Shown: positions 9,296-17,218 of the stretch, piece after piece | Layout of the letters: every line of letters starts with the position of its first letter | Position numbering within the stretch: the first letter of the stretch is position 1 | NCBI RefSeq assembly: GCF_024172125.1 | Contig: NZ_JAMZEA010000006.1 | Location: forward strand, 434,001-498,000 | Length of the DNA stretch: 64,000 nt | Origin: Actinomadura rupiterrae | GTDB taxonomy: Bacteria > Actinomycetota > Actinomycetes > Streptosporangiales > Streptosporangiaceae | Direction of reading: 5' to 3' | Translations under genes and position numbers: made by a program | The notes under the pieces: model-generated | The model's database searches: none | What the model saw: only the letters and a program-made list of their open reading frames with translations | Told to the model about the DNA's origin: nothing

Positions 9296-10174
9296 GTGGA
9301 ACTGCGCCAGCTCGAATACTTCGTCGCCGTCGCCGAGGAACTCCACTTCGGGCGCGCGGCCGAGCGCCTGCACGTCGGGCAGCCCGCGGTGAGCCAGCAA
9401 CTCGCCCGGCTCGAACGCGAACTCGGCGTCGAGCTGGTCGAACGCACCTCCCGCCGCGTGCGGCTGACCGCAGCGGGCCACCGCCTGCTGCCCGCCTCCC
9501 GGACGGCCCTCCTCGCCATCGACCGGCTGCGTGACCTCGCCCGCGAACCGGCCGACCAGGTGACCGGCACGCTTCGCCTCGGCACGAGCGAAGGGCTCGG
9601 CGAAAGGCTCGACCGCGTCCTGGAACAACTGTCGCGCGTCGCGCCTCGACTACAGATCCAACTGGTAAGCCTGCCTTTCTCCCAGCGAATCGCCGCCGTC
9701 CGCGAAGAACGGCTCGACGCGGCCTTCGTCCGGCCCGCGATCACCGACCCTGATGGGAACCTCGAACAATTCCCGGTCTGGACCGAACCGCTCGTCGCGG
9801 CCCTCCCAGCGACTCACCCTTTGGCCGCTCGTCCGGCGATCCAGCTCAAGCAGATCGCGCGGCTGCCCTTGCGTCTGACGGCCCGCGAGACGAACCCGCG
9901 ATTCCACGACCTCATCACCACGGGCCTGGAACGCGCCGGCATCGAGCCGTCCTGGGGCAACCCGATCGACGCGGTACACGACGCACTAAGCGAAATCGGA
10001 TCAGGCGCCCCGGCCTGGAGCGTGCTTTACGCATCCGCCGCCGAACAACTCTCCATCCGGCGCATCGCCTTCCGCAGGCTGGACCTGCCCCACGCCCAAA
10101 CCGCACTCATCACCAAGGCAGGTCACGGCCCCGCCCTGAAAACCCTGATCGACACCTGCCTCGCCGTCGCCTGA
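9296..10174 (+). CDS. LysR-family transcriptional regulator
   Basis: 292 residues. The start is taken as the GTG at 9296, which has GGGG five bases upstream and gives the classic N-terminus MELRQLEYFVAVAEELHFG. The winged helix-turn-helix (residues 1-60, with AVSQQLARLERELG) is followed by a two-lobed periplasmic-binding-type effector domain (about 90-290). It is divergent from the quinone oxidoreductase and probably controls both genes through the boxes at 9214-9280. The effector is unknown. Confidence 0.92.
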   Translation: MELRQLEYFVAVAEELHFGRAAERLHVGQPAVSQQLARLERELGVELVERTSRRVRLTAAGHRLLPASRTALLAIDRLRDLAREPADQVTGTLRLGTSEGLGERLDRVLEQLSRVAPRLQIQLVSLPFSQRIAAVREERLDAAFVRPAITDPDGNLEQFPVWTEPLVAALPATHPLAARPAIQLKQIARLPLRLTARETNPRFHDLITTGLERAGIEPSWGNPIDAVHDALSEIGSGAPAWSVLYASAAEQLSIRRIAFRRLDLPHAQTALITKAGHGPALKTLIDTCLAVA

Positions 10175-10208
10175 ACCACCGCAGGAATTCCGCTTCGAAA
10201 ACGCCCCA

Positions 10209-10511
10209 CTATCGGTTACGGGTGAACAGCTGCGACGTCGCGCTGTGCAAGTCGTTCAGGGCGGCCAGCGCATGACGTGCAAGCCCGTCCACGTCATCGT
10301 CCTTGCTCTCGGACCACTGGGCGTAGCCCCGCTTGAACGCGAGGACGCCCAGCTCGGCGGCGAGGTGCGCGACCGCGTCCGGAACCCCGCGGGCAACGAG
10401 CGCGGTCGTCATCGCGGCCACAAGCCCGACGCTCTTGAGGGCGTCCCGCTCCTGGAGCTTGGTGCTGACCGCAACGGCCGCCTTGATCCGGACGCCGAGC
10501 TCCTGGTTGCC
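10209..10511 (-). pseudogene. TetR-family regulator remnant (C-terminal half)
   Basis: The frame from 10209 up to about 10511 encodes a continuous TetR C-terminal effector domain: NQELGVRIKAAVAVSTKLQ, then a stretch ending HSATSQLFTRNR. Beyond about 10511 the similarity stops and no DNA-binding domain can be found. A 70-residue frame starting at a GTG at 10421 is open but only covers the end of this domain. The other half of a divergent gene pair begins 11 bases away on the opposite strand. Confidence 0.65.
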
Positions 10512-10522
10512 CGGCCCCGGCG

Positions 10523-10651
10523 GTCCTGTTCCGCCTCGCCCTGGAGTCCGCGCCCGGCGGGACGGTGTGGCACGCGGTCGCCGACGAGGGCGATGCGGTA
10601 CCGGACATCACGCAGGTCATCGGCCAGCGACTCGGACGCCCCGGGAGGTGA
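10523..10651 (+). pseudogene. NAD(P)-dependent SDR/epimerase remnant (C-terminal end)
   Basis: From 10523 to a TGA at 10649-10651 the plus strand encodes a 42-residue tail that opens VLFRLALESAPGGTVWHAVADE (split here as VLFRLALESAP and GGTVWHAVADE) and continues DITQVIGQRLGRPG. This is the end of an extended SDR, the kind that is often divergent from a TetR repressor. There is no start codon, cofactor motif or catalytic YxxxK upstream. It abuts the TetR remnant, so both genes seem to have lost their 5' ends in one deletion. Confidence 0.65.
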
Positions 10652-10786
10652 CGTGGTGTCGCTGGTTGATGCGGTAGGTGGGAGCGGTCGGTATGGGGAC
10701 TCTGTGGGGGGCGGCTCTTCCGTACTGGTCGGTAGTGGATCATGCTCGGGCCGTTCGTGATCACCCCCCACCGAAGGAAGCCACGC

Positions 10787-12787
10787 ATGAGACGCAACGG
10801 CATCGTGCCCGCCGGGCACCGCAGACCACGGTTCGGGCAGAGGATCGGGGTCGTGGCCACCGGTGTGGCGCTCGTCCTGTCCGGGACGGGCGTGGCTCAG
10901 GCGGCGCAGGCGGAACGGTCCAAGCCCGCGGCGCCGCGCTGGGAGGCGGTGGGGCCGGACTCGCTTGGCGGGTCGCTGGGGCTGTCGGCGTCCAAGCCCA
11001 ACGAGATCGCCGTCATGACGGACGCGCCGCAGCTGCTCTGGCTGTCGGACGATCGCGGCGGGCACTGGCGGCTGCGCGACACGGTGCCGCGGACGGGCGG
11101 GGCGGCGCGCGCGTTCGTCGTCGATCCGCGCGACTCGCGGCGCATGTACCTGCTGGTGTCCAAGCAGGTGGGGTTCGGGGTCTACGAGGGGTGGCTGCTG
11201 CGCAGCACCGACCGGGGCGCGAGCTGGAAGACGCTGCGCCACGACACCAAGGACGGGCCGCTCCAGCTCGCCGTGTCCGGGCGGACGGTCGTCACCGAGG
11301 GCCTCGACACGATCGGGGTCAGCACCGACGGCGGCGACCACTGGCGGCAGATCGCGCGGCCGTGGGCGCGCGGTTCGATGGCGGCTCCGATGCTCAGGCA
11401 CCAGCTCGCCCTGGTCGGCGGCGACCTGTTCGCCACGACGGTCTCCCCCGGGCAGGACCTTTGGGTCATCAAGGGGATCGGCGGGGCGTCGCCGGTGCCG
11501 CAGCGGCTCGGGAAGCCGGGGCGGCAGGCGGTGGACGAGGTCGCCGCGACGCGGTGGGGCGTGGTGGTGACGGCGGGGCACGCGCTGTACGGCACGTCCG
11601 ACCGCGGGAGGACCTGGCGCCTGCTGCTGGGTGACAAGGCCGACTACCTCTACGGGCCGCAGATCTTCGGCGACCAGGTGTTCGTGACCACCGCCGGCAA
11701 GGTCTACGCGAGCCGGGACCGGGGCCGCACCTTCGCGCATTGGAACGTGCCGATCTCCGGTCAGGGCGTGGGCGAGGTCGCGCCGATGCCGGGCAAGCCG
11801 GGCACGACGCTGGTGTCGGACGGCTACCACGGCGTGTTCACCACCACCAACGGCCGCACCTACCGGCCGCTCGGGGTGCCGAGCGAGACCGCCGCGCACC
11901 TGGTCACGACCCGCGACCGGCAAGGCCGCACGCTGCTGGTCTCCGCCGGGATCTGGGACCTGTTCCACACGCCGCTGCCCACCGGCCGGGTCACCCCCGC
12001 CACCCGCCGCTGGACCCGCGTCACCTCCGACCAGCTGCACGCCCACCCGAGGATCGCGGTGTCGTCGCGCTCGCCCCGGACGGTGTGGCGTGCCGAGGAG
12101 AACGGCCTGTCCACCGGGATCTACCGCAGCGGCGACGGCGCCGTGACCTGGTCCAAGCCGGCCTTCATCAACGACGGCGGCGCGCCGTTCGACCTGCTCG
12201 TCCACCCGGCCGACCCGCGCCGGGTGTCGGTGCTGTTCCACTCGCTCGACGGCTGGGGCATCCGCGGCACCGACGACGAGGGCGCGACGTGGTGGACGGC
12301 CCAGCTCCCCGACGCGCCGTACACCTCCCTGGCCGGGGACCCGCGCGACCCGCGGCGCGTGTGGCTGGGCAGCCGCAAGGGCCTGCTGCGCTCGGACGAC
12401 GGCGGACGGACGTTCACGTCGGTCAGCGGCGCTGCCACCGCCCAGGTGTTCGTCGACCCCCGCGACCCGCGGCGCGTCCTGGCCGGGGAGTCCGAGCTGC
12501 GGCTGAGCACCGACGGCGGAGCGCACTTCCGGACCGTCCAGCCGAGTGCGAACGGCATCCTGAAGCAGGTGGTCGCCGACCCGCGCCGTCCGCGGACGCT
12601 GTACGCCGCCTGGTCCGGCAACGCGCGCACCGGCGTGTGGCGCAGCGACGACGCCGGAGCCACCTGGCACGACATCAGCCGCGGCCTGGTGAGCCCGTCC
12701 ACCTCGTCCCTCACCGTCAGCCCGGACGGCCGCTGGCTGTTCGCAGGGACGAACTTCACCGGAGTCCAGCGCCTCCGCCTCAACTAG
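10787..12787 (+). CDS. Secreted BNR/Asp-box beta-propeller protein
   Basis: 666 residues. The ATG at 10787 follows GAAGGAAG by seven bases. A signal peptide covers about residues 1-42 (hydrophobic GVVATGVALVLSG, then AQAAQA). About ten Asp-box motifs of the type S-x-D-x-G-x-T-W recur through the chain (STDRGASW, STDGGDHW, SDRGRTW, SRDRGRTF, SGDGAVTW, SDDGGRTF, SDDAGATW), which predicts one or two beta-propellers. Such proteins are annotated as sialidase-like or WD40/YVTN-like, but no sialidase arginine triad or FRIP motif was seen, so enzymatic activity is not claimed. Confidence 0.82.
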   Translation: MRRNGIVPAGHRRPRFGQRIGVVATGVALVLSGTGVAQAAQAERSKPAAPRWEAVGPDSLGGSLGLSASKPNEIAVMTDAPQLLWLSDDRGGHWRLRDTVPRTGGAARAFVVDPRDSRRMYLLVSKQVGFGVYEGWLLRSTDRGASWKTLRHDTKDGPLQLAVSGRTVVTEGLDTIGVSTDGGDHWRQIARPWARGSMAAPMLRHQLALVGGDLFATTVSPGQDLWVIKGIGGASPVPQRLGKPGRQAVDEVAATRWGVVVTAGHALYGTSDRGRTWRLLLGDKADYLYGPQIFGDQVFVTTAGKVYASRDRGRTFAHWNVPISGQGVGEVAPMPGKPGTTLVSDGYHGVFTTTNGRTYRPLGVPSETAAHLVTTRDRQGRTLLVSAGIWDLFHTPLPTGRVTPATRRWTRVTSDQLHAHPRIAVSSRSPRTVWRAEENGLSTGIYRSGDGAVTWSKPAFINDGGAPFDLLVHPADPRRVSVLFHSLDGWGIRGTDDEGATWWTAQLPDAPYTSLAGDPRDPRRVWLGSRKGLLRSDDGGRTFTSVSGAATAQVFVDPRDPRRVLAGESELRLSTDGGAHFRTVQPSANGILKQVVADPRRPRTLYAAWSGNARTGVWRSDDAGATWHDISRGLVSPSTSSLTVSPDGRWLFAGTNFTGVQRLRLN

Positions 12788-12957
12788 GCGAGCCGGGCGG
12801 GCGGCGGCGCGAGCGTTGTCCCCCGTGCGAGCTACCTGAAGGTGTCCACCACGCGGTGATGATTCCGGATGCGGTCGGTCCCTAGCGTTCTCGGGGTGAT
12901 CGCGGCCCTACGCGGAGTTCGCGTGAACGGTCATCAGGTCGTCCGCCGGAGGAATCG

Positions 12958-13851
12958 ATGTTCCGCAAGATGAAGTCGTCCGCTGTGATCGCGGTGTGCT
13001 GCGCCGTCGCCGCCGCCGGGCTCGCCGGGTGCAAGGACGGGGACGACCGGGATCCGCTCGCCGCCGGCAATGGGAAAGGCGACGTGGAAGCCTTCACCGG
13101 AACCAAGAAGATCGGCATCGGTGGCAAGGCGGTGAACGTCTCCTGCTCGGGGACGGCGGCGAAGCGCTCGCCCGTCGTGGTCCTGCTGCACGGAGGCGGC
13201 GACGGGCTGGACAAGATGGCCGCGCTGCAGAAGTCGCTGAGCAAGCAGCACCGGGTCTGCTCCTACGACCGGCTCGGTGCCGGCGGAAGCGCCCAACCGG
13301 ACGGTCCGCAGGATTTCGCCGCCACTGGCAAAGTCCTGACCGGGGTGCTGGCCCGGTTGGCCGGCAATGCCCCGGTCGTGCTGGCCGGGCACTCGCTCGG
13401 CGGGCTGATCGCCGCCCGGTACGCGCCCGAGCACCGCGACAAGGTGAAGGGGCTGGTCCTGATGGACGCGACCCCGGCCACGATGATCGCCGACATCAGC
13501 AGGGTGATCCCCGCGTCCGCCACCGGGCCCGCGGCCCAGGTCCGCGCGCAGAACCTGGCGATCTTCCAGGGCCAGAACCCGGAGAAGCTGGTCATCGTGG
13601 ACGGGAAGGTCGGCTCGGCCGGGGACATTCCGGTGGAGGTGCTCAAGCACGGCAAGCAGTACCTCGGGGCGATCCCCACCTACGGGCCGCGGCTGGAGCA
13701 GGCCTGGTCGGCGGGGCAGCGCAGGTGGCTCGGGCTGTCCGGCCGCAGCCGGCTGACCACCGCCGCCGGCAGCGGGCACTACATCTACCTGGAGCGCCCG
13801 GACCTGGTGGTGTCGGCGGTCCAGGAGGTCACCGCGCAGGCCGCCCGTTGA
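12958..13851 (+). CDS. Lipoprotein alpha/beta hydrolase
   Basis: 297 residues with CGGAGGA at good distance before the ATG. A lipobox (LAGC, Cys25) follows a hydrophobic signal, so the enzyme should be anchored outside the membrane. The alpha/beta hydrolase core shows LLHGGGDG (oxyanion region), nucleophile elbow GHSLGG at about residues 144-149, an acid in LVLMDATPA and the catalytic His in GSGHYIYLERPDLV near 279. The mature part has two further cysteines. Substrate unknown; an esterase or lipase is likely. Confidence 0.85.
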   Translation: MFRKMKSSAVIAVCCAVAAAGLAGCKDGDDRDPLAAGNGKGDVEAFTGTKKIGIGGKAVNVSCSGTAAKRSPVVVLLHGGGDGLDKMAALQKSLSKQHRVCSYDRLGAGGSAQPDGPQDFAATGKVLTGVLARLAGNAPVVLAGHSLGGLIAARYAPEHRDKVKGLVLMDATPATMIADISRVIPASATGPAAQVRAQNLAIFQGQNPEKLVIVDGKVGSAGDIPVEVLKHGKQYLGAIPTYGPRLEQAWSAGQRRWLGLSGRSRLTTAAGSGHYIYLERPDLVVSAVQEVTAQAAR

Positions 13852-13868
13852 CGGGCTCCCCTCGCCCG

Positions 13869-15056
13869 GTGATCGACTTTCGCGGGGTGGTCGGCCGGTG
13901 GCGGCGCTCCGGCGTCATCGTCCGCGATCTTCCGGCGGCGCTGCTGCTGTTCGCGGGGTCGCTGCTCCCGGCGTTGCACGGCCACGGGACCAGGCTCGGC
14001 GACGTTCCGGAACGCCCGCTGGACGCCCTGGCAGTGGCGGCGGTCGCGCTGGAGTGCCTGCCACTTGCGGTTCGCCGTCGGTGGCCGACCGCCTGCCTGG
14101 CGCTGGTATCGGCCGGTTTCGCCCTCGACCAGTTGCGCGGGTACCACGAGCTTGCCGGGACGGGCCTGGCGCTCGCGATGGTGAGTTCGGGCGCCCATCT
14201 GGAACGGCATCGGCGCGCCACGTTGGTCGTCCTGGCGGTGGCGTTCGTGCCCTTGGCGGTCGCGCTGGACCGTCCGGGCGGCAGCGAGCGCCCCGCCGGT
14301 TACGCGATGTTCCTCGTGGCGCTGGCGCTCGCGTGGGGAGTCGGGGCCTGGTGGCGCTCGGCCCGGACGGCCGAAGCCGAACGCCGCCACCGGGTGGCCG
14401 AGGCGAGCCGCGCCGCCGAACGCGCCCGCATCGCCCGCGAGCTCCACGACGTCGTCACCCACCACGTCACGGCGATGGTCGTCCAGGCCGAGGCGGCCCG
14501 CTACCTGACCGCCGCACCCGACCGGCTCGACACGGCGCTGGACGCCATCACCGGCACCGGCCGGCGGGCCATCAGCGACCTGCGCCACCTGCTCGACCTG
14601 CTCGATCCCGACCACGAGGACGGGACGGCCCCGCCGCCGGGCGACCTGGGCGCGCTCGTCGAGCAGACGCGGCAGGCCGGCCAGCCGGTGGAGTTCACTC
14701 AGGAGGGCGAACCGGCCGCGCCGTCGGGCAGCGCCGAGTCGGTCGCGTTCAGGGTCGTCCAGGAGGCCCTGACGAACGCGCTCAAGCACGCGCACGGCAG
14801 CCCCACCGTGGTCGAGGTCCGCTTCGGCGAACGGGAGATCAGCGTGGCGGTCGGCACGGACGGACCGGGCACAAGAACCGCGTCGCCCGGAGCGGATGGA
14901 CCGAGAGCACGGACCGCGGCGGTCGGCGGAAGTGGTCGCGGCCTGGCCGGGCTCCGCGACCGGGTCGAGGCCCTGGGCGGCGAGTTCGGCGCCGGAGCGC
15001 GGGCGGGCGGCGGTTTCGCCGTCCGGGCGCGCATCCCGGCGGGGAGCCCGTCGTGA
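13869..15056 (+). CDS. NarL-type sensor histidine kinase
   Basis: About 395 residues. Four to five membrane segments occupy roughly residues 15-165. The dimerisation/phosphoacceptor helix ARELHDVVTHHVTAMV has His193. The ATPase N-box is VVQEALTNALKHAH, and the G-box is GSGRGLAGLRDRVEALGGEFG. Between these boxes a 36-bp duplication (14859-14930) makes two DGPxxRTA units. The start is uncertain: GTG at 13869 or a TTG at 13848 that overlaps the hydrolase stop. It overlaps the response regulator by 4 bp (GTGA), forming a two-component pair. Confidence 0.9.
   Translation: MIDFRGVVGRWRRSGVIVRDLPAALLLFAGSLLPALHGHGTRLGDVPERPLDALAVAAVALECLPLAVRRRWPTACLALVSAGFALDQLRGYHELAGTGLALAMVSSGAHLERHRRATLVVLAVAFVPLAVALDRPGGSERPAGYAMFLVALALAWGVGAWWRSARTAEAERRHRVAEASRAAERARIARELHDVVTHHVTAMVVQAEAARYLTAAPDRLDTALDAITGTGRRAISDLRHLLDLLDPDHEDGTAPPPGDLGALVEQTRQAGQPVEFTQEGEPAAPSGSAESVAFRVVQEALTNALKHAHGSPTVVEVRFGEREISVAVGTDGPGTRTASPGADGPRARTAAVGGSGRGLAGLRDRVEALGGEFGAGARAGGGFAVRARIPAGSPS
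14859..14930. repeat. 36-bp in-frame duplication in the histidine kinase
   Basis: Two imperfect 36-bp units (14859-14894 and 14895-14930) encode DGPGTRTASPGA and DGPRARTAAVGG. They lie where the ATP-lid D-box normally is, just before the G-box. The first copy keeps the DGPG-like sequence. Confidence 0.7.
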
Positions 15057-15712
15057 CCGTCCCGGTCCGCGTCCTGGTCTGCGACGACCAGGCGCTGGTC
15101 CGCACCGGCTTCGCCACCATCATCGACGCCCAGCCCGACCTGGAGGTGGTGGGCGAGTGCGGGGACGGGCGCGCCGCGGTCGAGCTGGCCCGCCGCCTGA
15201 CCCCGGACATCGTCGTGATGGACGTGCGGATGCCGGTGCTCGACGGCATCGCGGCCACCCGCCTGCTTGCCGGGGCGGGGGTTGCCGATCCGGTCAAGGT
15301 TCTCGTGGTGACGACGTTCAACCTGGACGCCTACGTGTACGAGGCGCTGCGCGCGGGCGCGAGCGGGTTCCTGCTGAAGGACGCTCCGCCCGCCCAGCTC
15401 CTTCACGGCATCCGCACGGTCGCGTCCGGCGCGGCGCTGCTCGCGCCCGAGGTGACGCGGCGGCTCGTCGGAAGGTACGCGGCGCGGATCCGGCCCGCCG
15501 AAAGCGGCTCCGACCGCGTCCCGCTGACCCCTCGGGAGCTGGAGGTGCTGCGCCTCATCGCCGACGGCCTGTCCAACGGCGAGATCGCCGCGGCGCTGAC
15601 CCTCAGCCCCGAGACCGTCAAGACCTACGTCTCGCGCATCCTCACCAAGCTCGACCTCCGCGACCGCGTCCAGGCCGTCGTCTACGCCTACCGCAACGGC
15701 CTCGCCACCTGA
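15053..15712 (+). CDS. NarL/LuxR-type response regulator
   Basis: 219 residues. The GTG at 15053 overlaps the kinase stop and has GGGGAG six bases upstream. The receiver domain shows the acidic pair D11-D12, phospho-acceptor D57 in VVMDVRMP, the TTF switch near residue 86 and a lysine in FLLKDA. The C-terminal LuxR helix-turn-helix is complete: LTPRELEVLRLIADGLSNGEIA, read as LTPRELEVLRL and IADGLSNGEIA, then SPETVKTYVSRILTKLDLRD. It is the partner of the preceding kinase. Targets are unknown; the upstream hydrolase may be in the same transcript. Confidence 0.95.
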   Translation: MTVPVRVLVCDDQALVRTGFATIIDAQPDLEVVGECGDGRAAVELARRLTPDIVVMDVRMPVLDGIAATRLLAGAGVADPVKVLVVTTFNLDAYVYEALRAGASGFLLKDAPPAQLLHGIRTVASGAALLAPEVTRRLVGRYAARIRPAESGSDRVPLTPRELEVLRLIADGLSNGEIAAALTLSPETVKTYVSRILTKLDLRDRVQAVVYAYRNGLAT

Positions 15713-15765
15713 CCACCCGGGCCGTGATGCCGCGTCCCGCGTCCCGCGTCCCGCGTCCGCGGCCG

Positions 15766-15861
15766 CTGACGTTGGACGCCCTGGAGGCGAGCCTCTCCCC
15801 CGGCCAACTTGCCCGCCTCGACGCGGCCGGCGCGATCGACCTCGGCCTCAGTCCGGCTGCG
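15766..15861 (+). pseudogene. Possible aldo/keto reductase C-terminal remnant
   Basis: The plus strand here reads LDALEASLSPGQLARLDAAG and then AIDLGLSPAA, a close match in pattern to the tail of aldo/keto reductases (LSPEQLARLDEASAIELGFP). There is no start codon context, barrel or catalytic tetrad, and the piece runs into the tautomerase gene on the other strand. It may be a decayed end left by an old rearrangement. The fragment is short, so confidence is limited. Confidence 0.4.
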
Positions 15862-16240
15862 GTGCGTACTGCGCGATGCCGTGGCCGAGAGACCAGTTCT
15901 CCGGCGGCACTTCCACGAGGTTGATGAACACGTCTTCGGGGCGCACGCCGGGGTTCGCCTGCAAGTGTTCGACGATGCGCAGGTAGAACGCCTTCTTCTG
16001 GGCGAGGTCGCGCGTGTTGTTGGCGGTGATCCGGATGATGACCGCCTCGTCGCTCCGCTCGACGCCGCAGTAGGTGGGGCTGACGTCGAAGGTGCTCGCG
16101 TCGTGCTCGGTGATCGTCATGAAGCGGTCGTCCTCCGGCACGTCGAAGGTCTCGCGCATGGCGCGGTAGACGCCGTCGAAGAGGGCCTGGTGGTACTCGG
16201 CGGACTTGCCGCGCCGCAATGACACTTGGACCAAGGGCAT
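15848..16240 (-). CDS. Tautomerase/MIF-superfamily enzyme
   Basis: 130 residues beginning MPLVQVSLRRGKS, so that Pro1 of the mature protein, the general base of the tautomerase superfamily, is present. The two beta-alpha-beta halves (about residues 1-60 and 65-125) give the length of the fused-type family members. ITANNTRDLAQKKAFYLRIVEHL and PEDVFINLVEVPPENWSLG are typical of this branch. The gene is divergent from a LysR regulator, which probably controls it. Substrate unknown. Confidence 0.85.
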   Translation of the reverse strand: MPLVQVSLRRGKSAEYHQALFDGVYRAMRETFDVPEDDRFMTITEHDASTFDVSPTYCGVERSDEAVIIRITANNTRDLAQKKAFYLRIVEHLQANPGVRPEDVFINLVEVPPENWSLGHGIAQYAPQPD

Positions 16241-16255
16241 GGTCGGGCTCCGTTC

Positions 16256-16305
16256 CTCCGGACGGTCCGGAGCCTAGCCAGCCCTTGATCAGTCAAAAAA
16301 GTGAT
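16256..16305. promoter_or_regulatory. Divergent operator region, tautomerase/LysR
   Basis: A perfect 15-bp palindrome TCCGGAC-G-GTCCGGA (16256-16270) lies 16 bases before the tautomerase start. A second inverted repeat, GATCA-N10-TGATC (16286-16305), surrounds an A-rich spacer. TAGGAT at 16306-16311 could be the -10 of the LysR gene. The pair is placed as expected for a LysR-type divergent promoter, but the protein that binds is unproven. Confidence 0.5.
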
Positions 16306-16335
16306 CTTAGGATATTTCAGCCATGAAGTTCTCCA

Positions 16336-17205
16336 ATGATCGGTGCGACGATGAAGATGCTCGCCCTGGACGCCGTGCAGGCCTTCGTCCTGACCGCCGA
16401 GTTGAAGAGCTTCACGCGCGCCGCGGAGGCGATGGACTCCACGCAGTCCGCCGTGAGCCTGAAGATCAAGCGCCTGGAGGACGTCCTGGGCCGCCGCCTG
16501 CTGGACCGTTCGCCCCGCCTGGTCCGCCTGTCGCCGGACGGCGCCGCGTTCCTCGGGCCCGCACGTGAACTGCTGGCCGCCCACGCGGATGCCCTCGGCT
16601 CGTTCGGCGTCCAGCGGCAGCGCCTGTCGATCGGCATCAGCGACCACGTCATCGGCGCCGAACTGCCCTACCTCCTGCGCCGGCTCGGGCAGGCGGAGCC
16701 GGACCTGACGCTGCAGGTGAGCGTCGGCAGCTCATGGGAGCTTCTCGACCAGTTCGACGGCGATGCGCTGGACGCGGTCATCGTGCTGCGCCACGAGGGC
16801 CGCCGCACCGACGGTGAAGTCCTGTTCGAGGAGTCCTTCGGCTGGATGGCCTCGTCCGACTTCCAGCACCGCTCGGGCGAACCTCTGCGTCTCGCCCTGC
16901 AGGCCGAGTCGTGCCACGTCCACCAGATGGCGGCGACCGCGCTGGACGAAGCGGGCATCGCGTGGCAGGCGGTGTTCGTCGGCGGCGGCATCGCGACCAT
17001 CGGCGCCGCCGCCGCAGCGGGCTTGGCCGTGGCAGCACTCAGCCCCCGCGTCGCCCCGCCCGGCACCATCGACATGGGCGAAACACTCGGACTCCCCCGG
17101 CTGCCCACCCGAAGCGTCGTCCTGCAATCACGTCCGTCCGAACCGGCCGTTCGCAGGGCGCTGCGCACGTTCGCCTCCGCCCTGCGCGCCACGGCGGGGC
17201 ACTGA
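16336..17205 (+). CDS. LysR-family transcriptional regulator
   Basis: 289 residues from the ATG at 16336; an in-frame ATG at 16351 gives the shorter MKMLALDAVQAFV and is equally likely. The N-terminal winged helix reads FTRAAEAMDSTQSAVSLKIK followed by RLEDVLGRRLLDRS. The effector domain (about 90-280) has a Gly/Ala-rich stretch GGGIATIGAAAAAGLAVAAL. It is divergent from the tautomerase. A lone regulator-enzyme pair like this usually means local control. Confidence 0.92.
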   Translation: MIGATMKMLALDAVQAFVLTAELKSFTRAAEAMDSTQSAVSLKIKRLEDVLGRRLLDRSPRLVRLSPDGAAFLGPARELLAAHADALGSFGVQRQRLSIGISDHVIGAELPYLLRRLGQAEPDLTLQVSVGSSWELLDQFDGDALDAVIVLRHEGRRTDGEVLFEESFGWMASSDFQHRSGEPLRLALQAESCHVHQMAATALDEAGIAWQAVFVGGGIATIGAAAAAGLAVAALSPRVAPPGTIDMGETLGLPRLPTRSVVLQSRPSEPAVRRALRTFASALRATAGH

Positions 17206-17218
17206 CCGCATCCGCGGA

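Noticed and set aside
10787..12787. Sialidase
   Set aside because: Asp-boxes alone do not define the enzyme; the arginine triad and FRIP motif were not seen.
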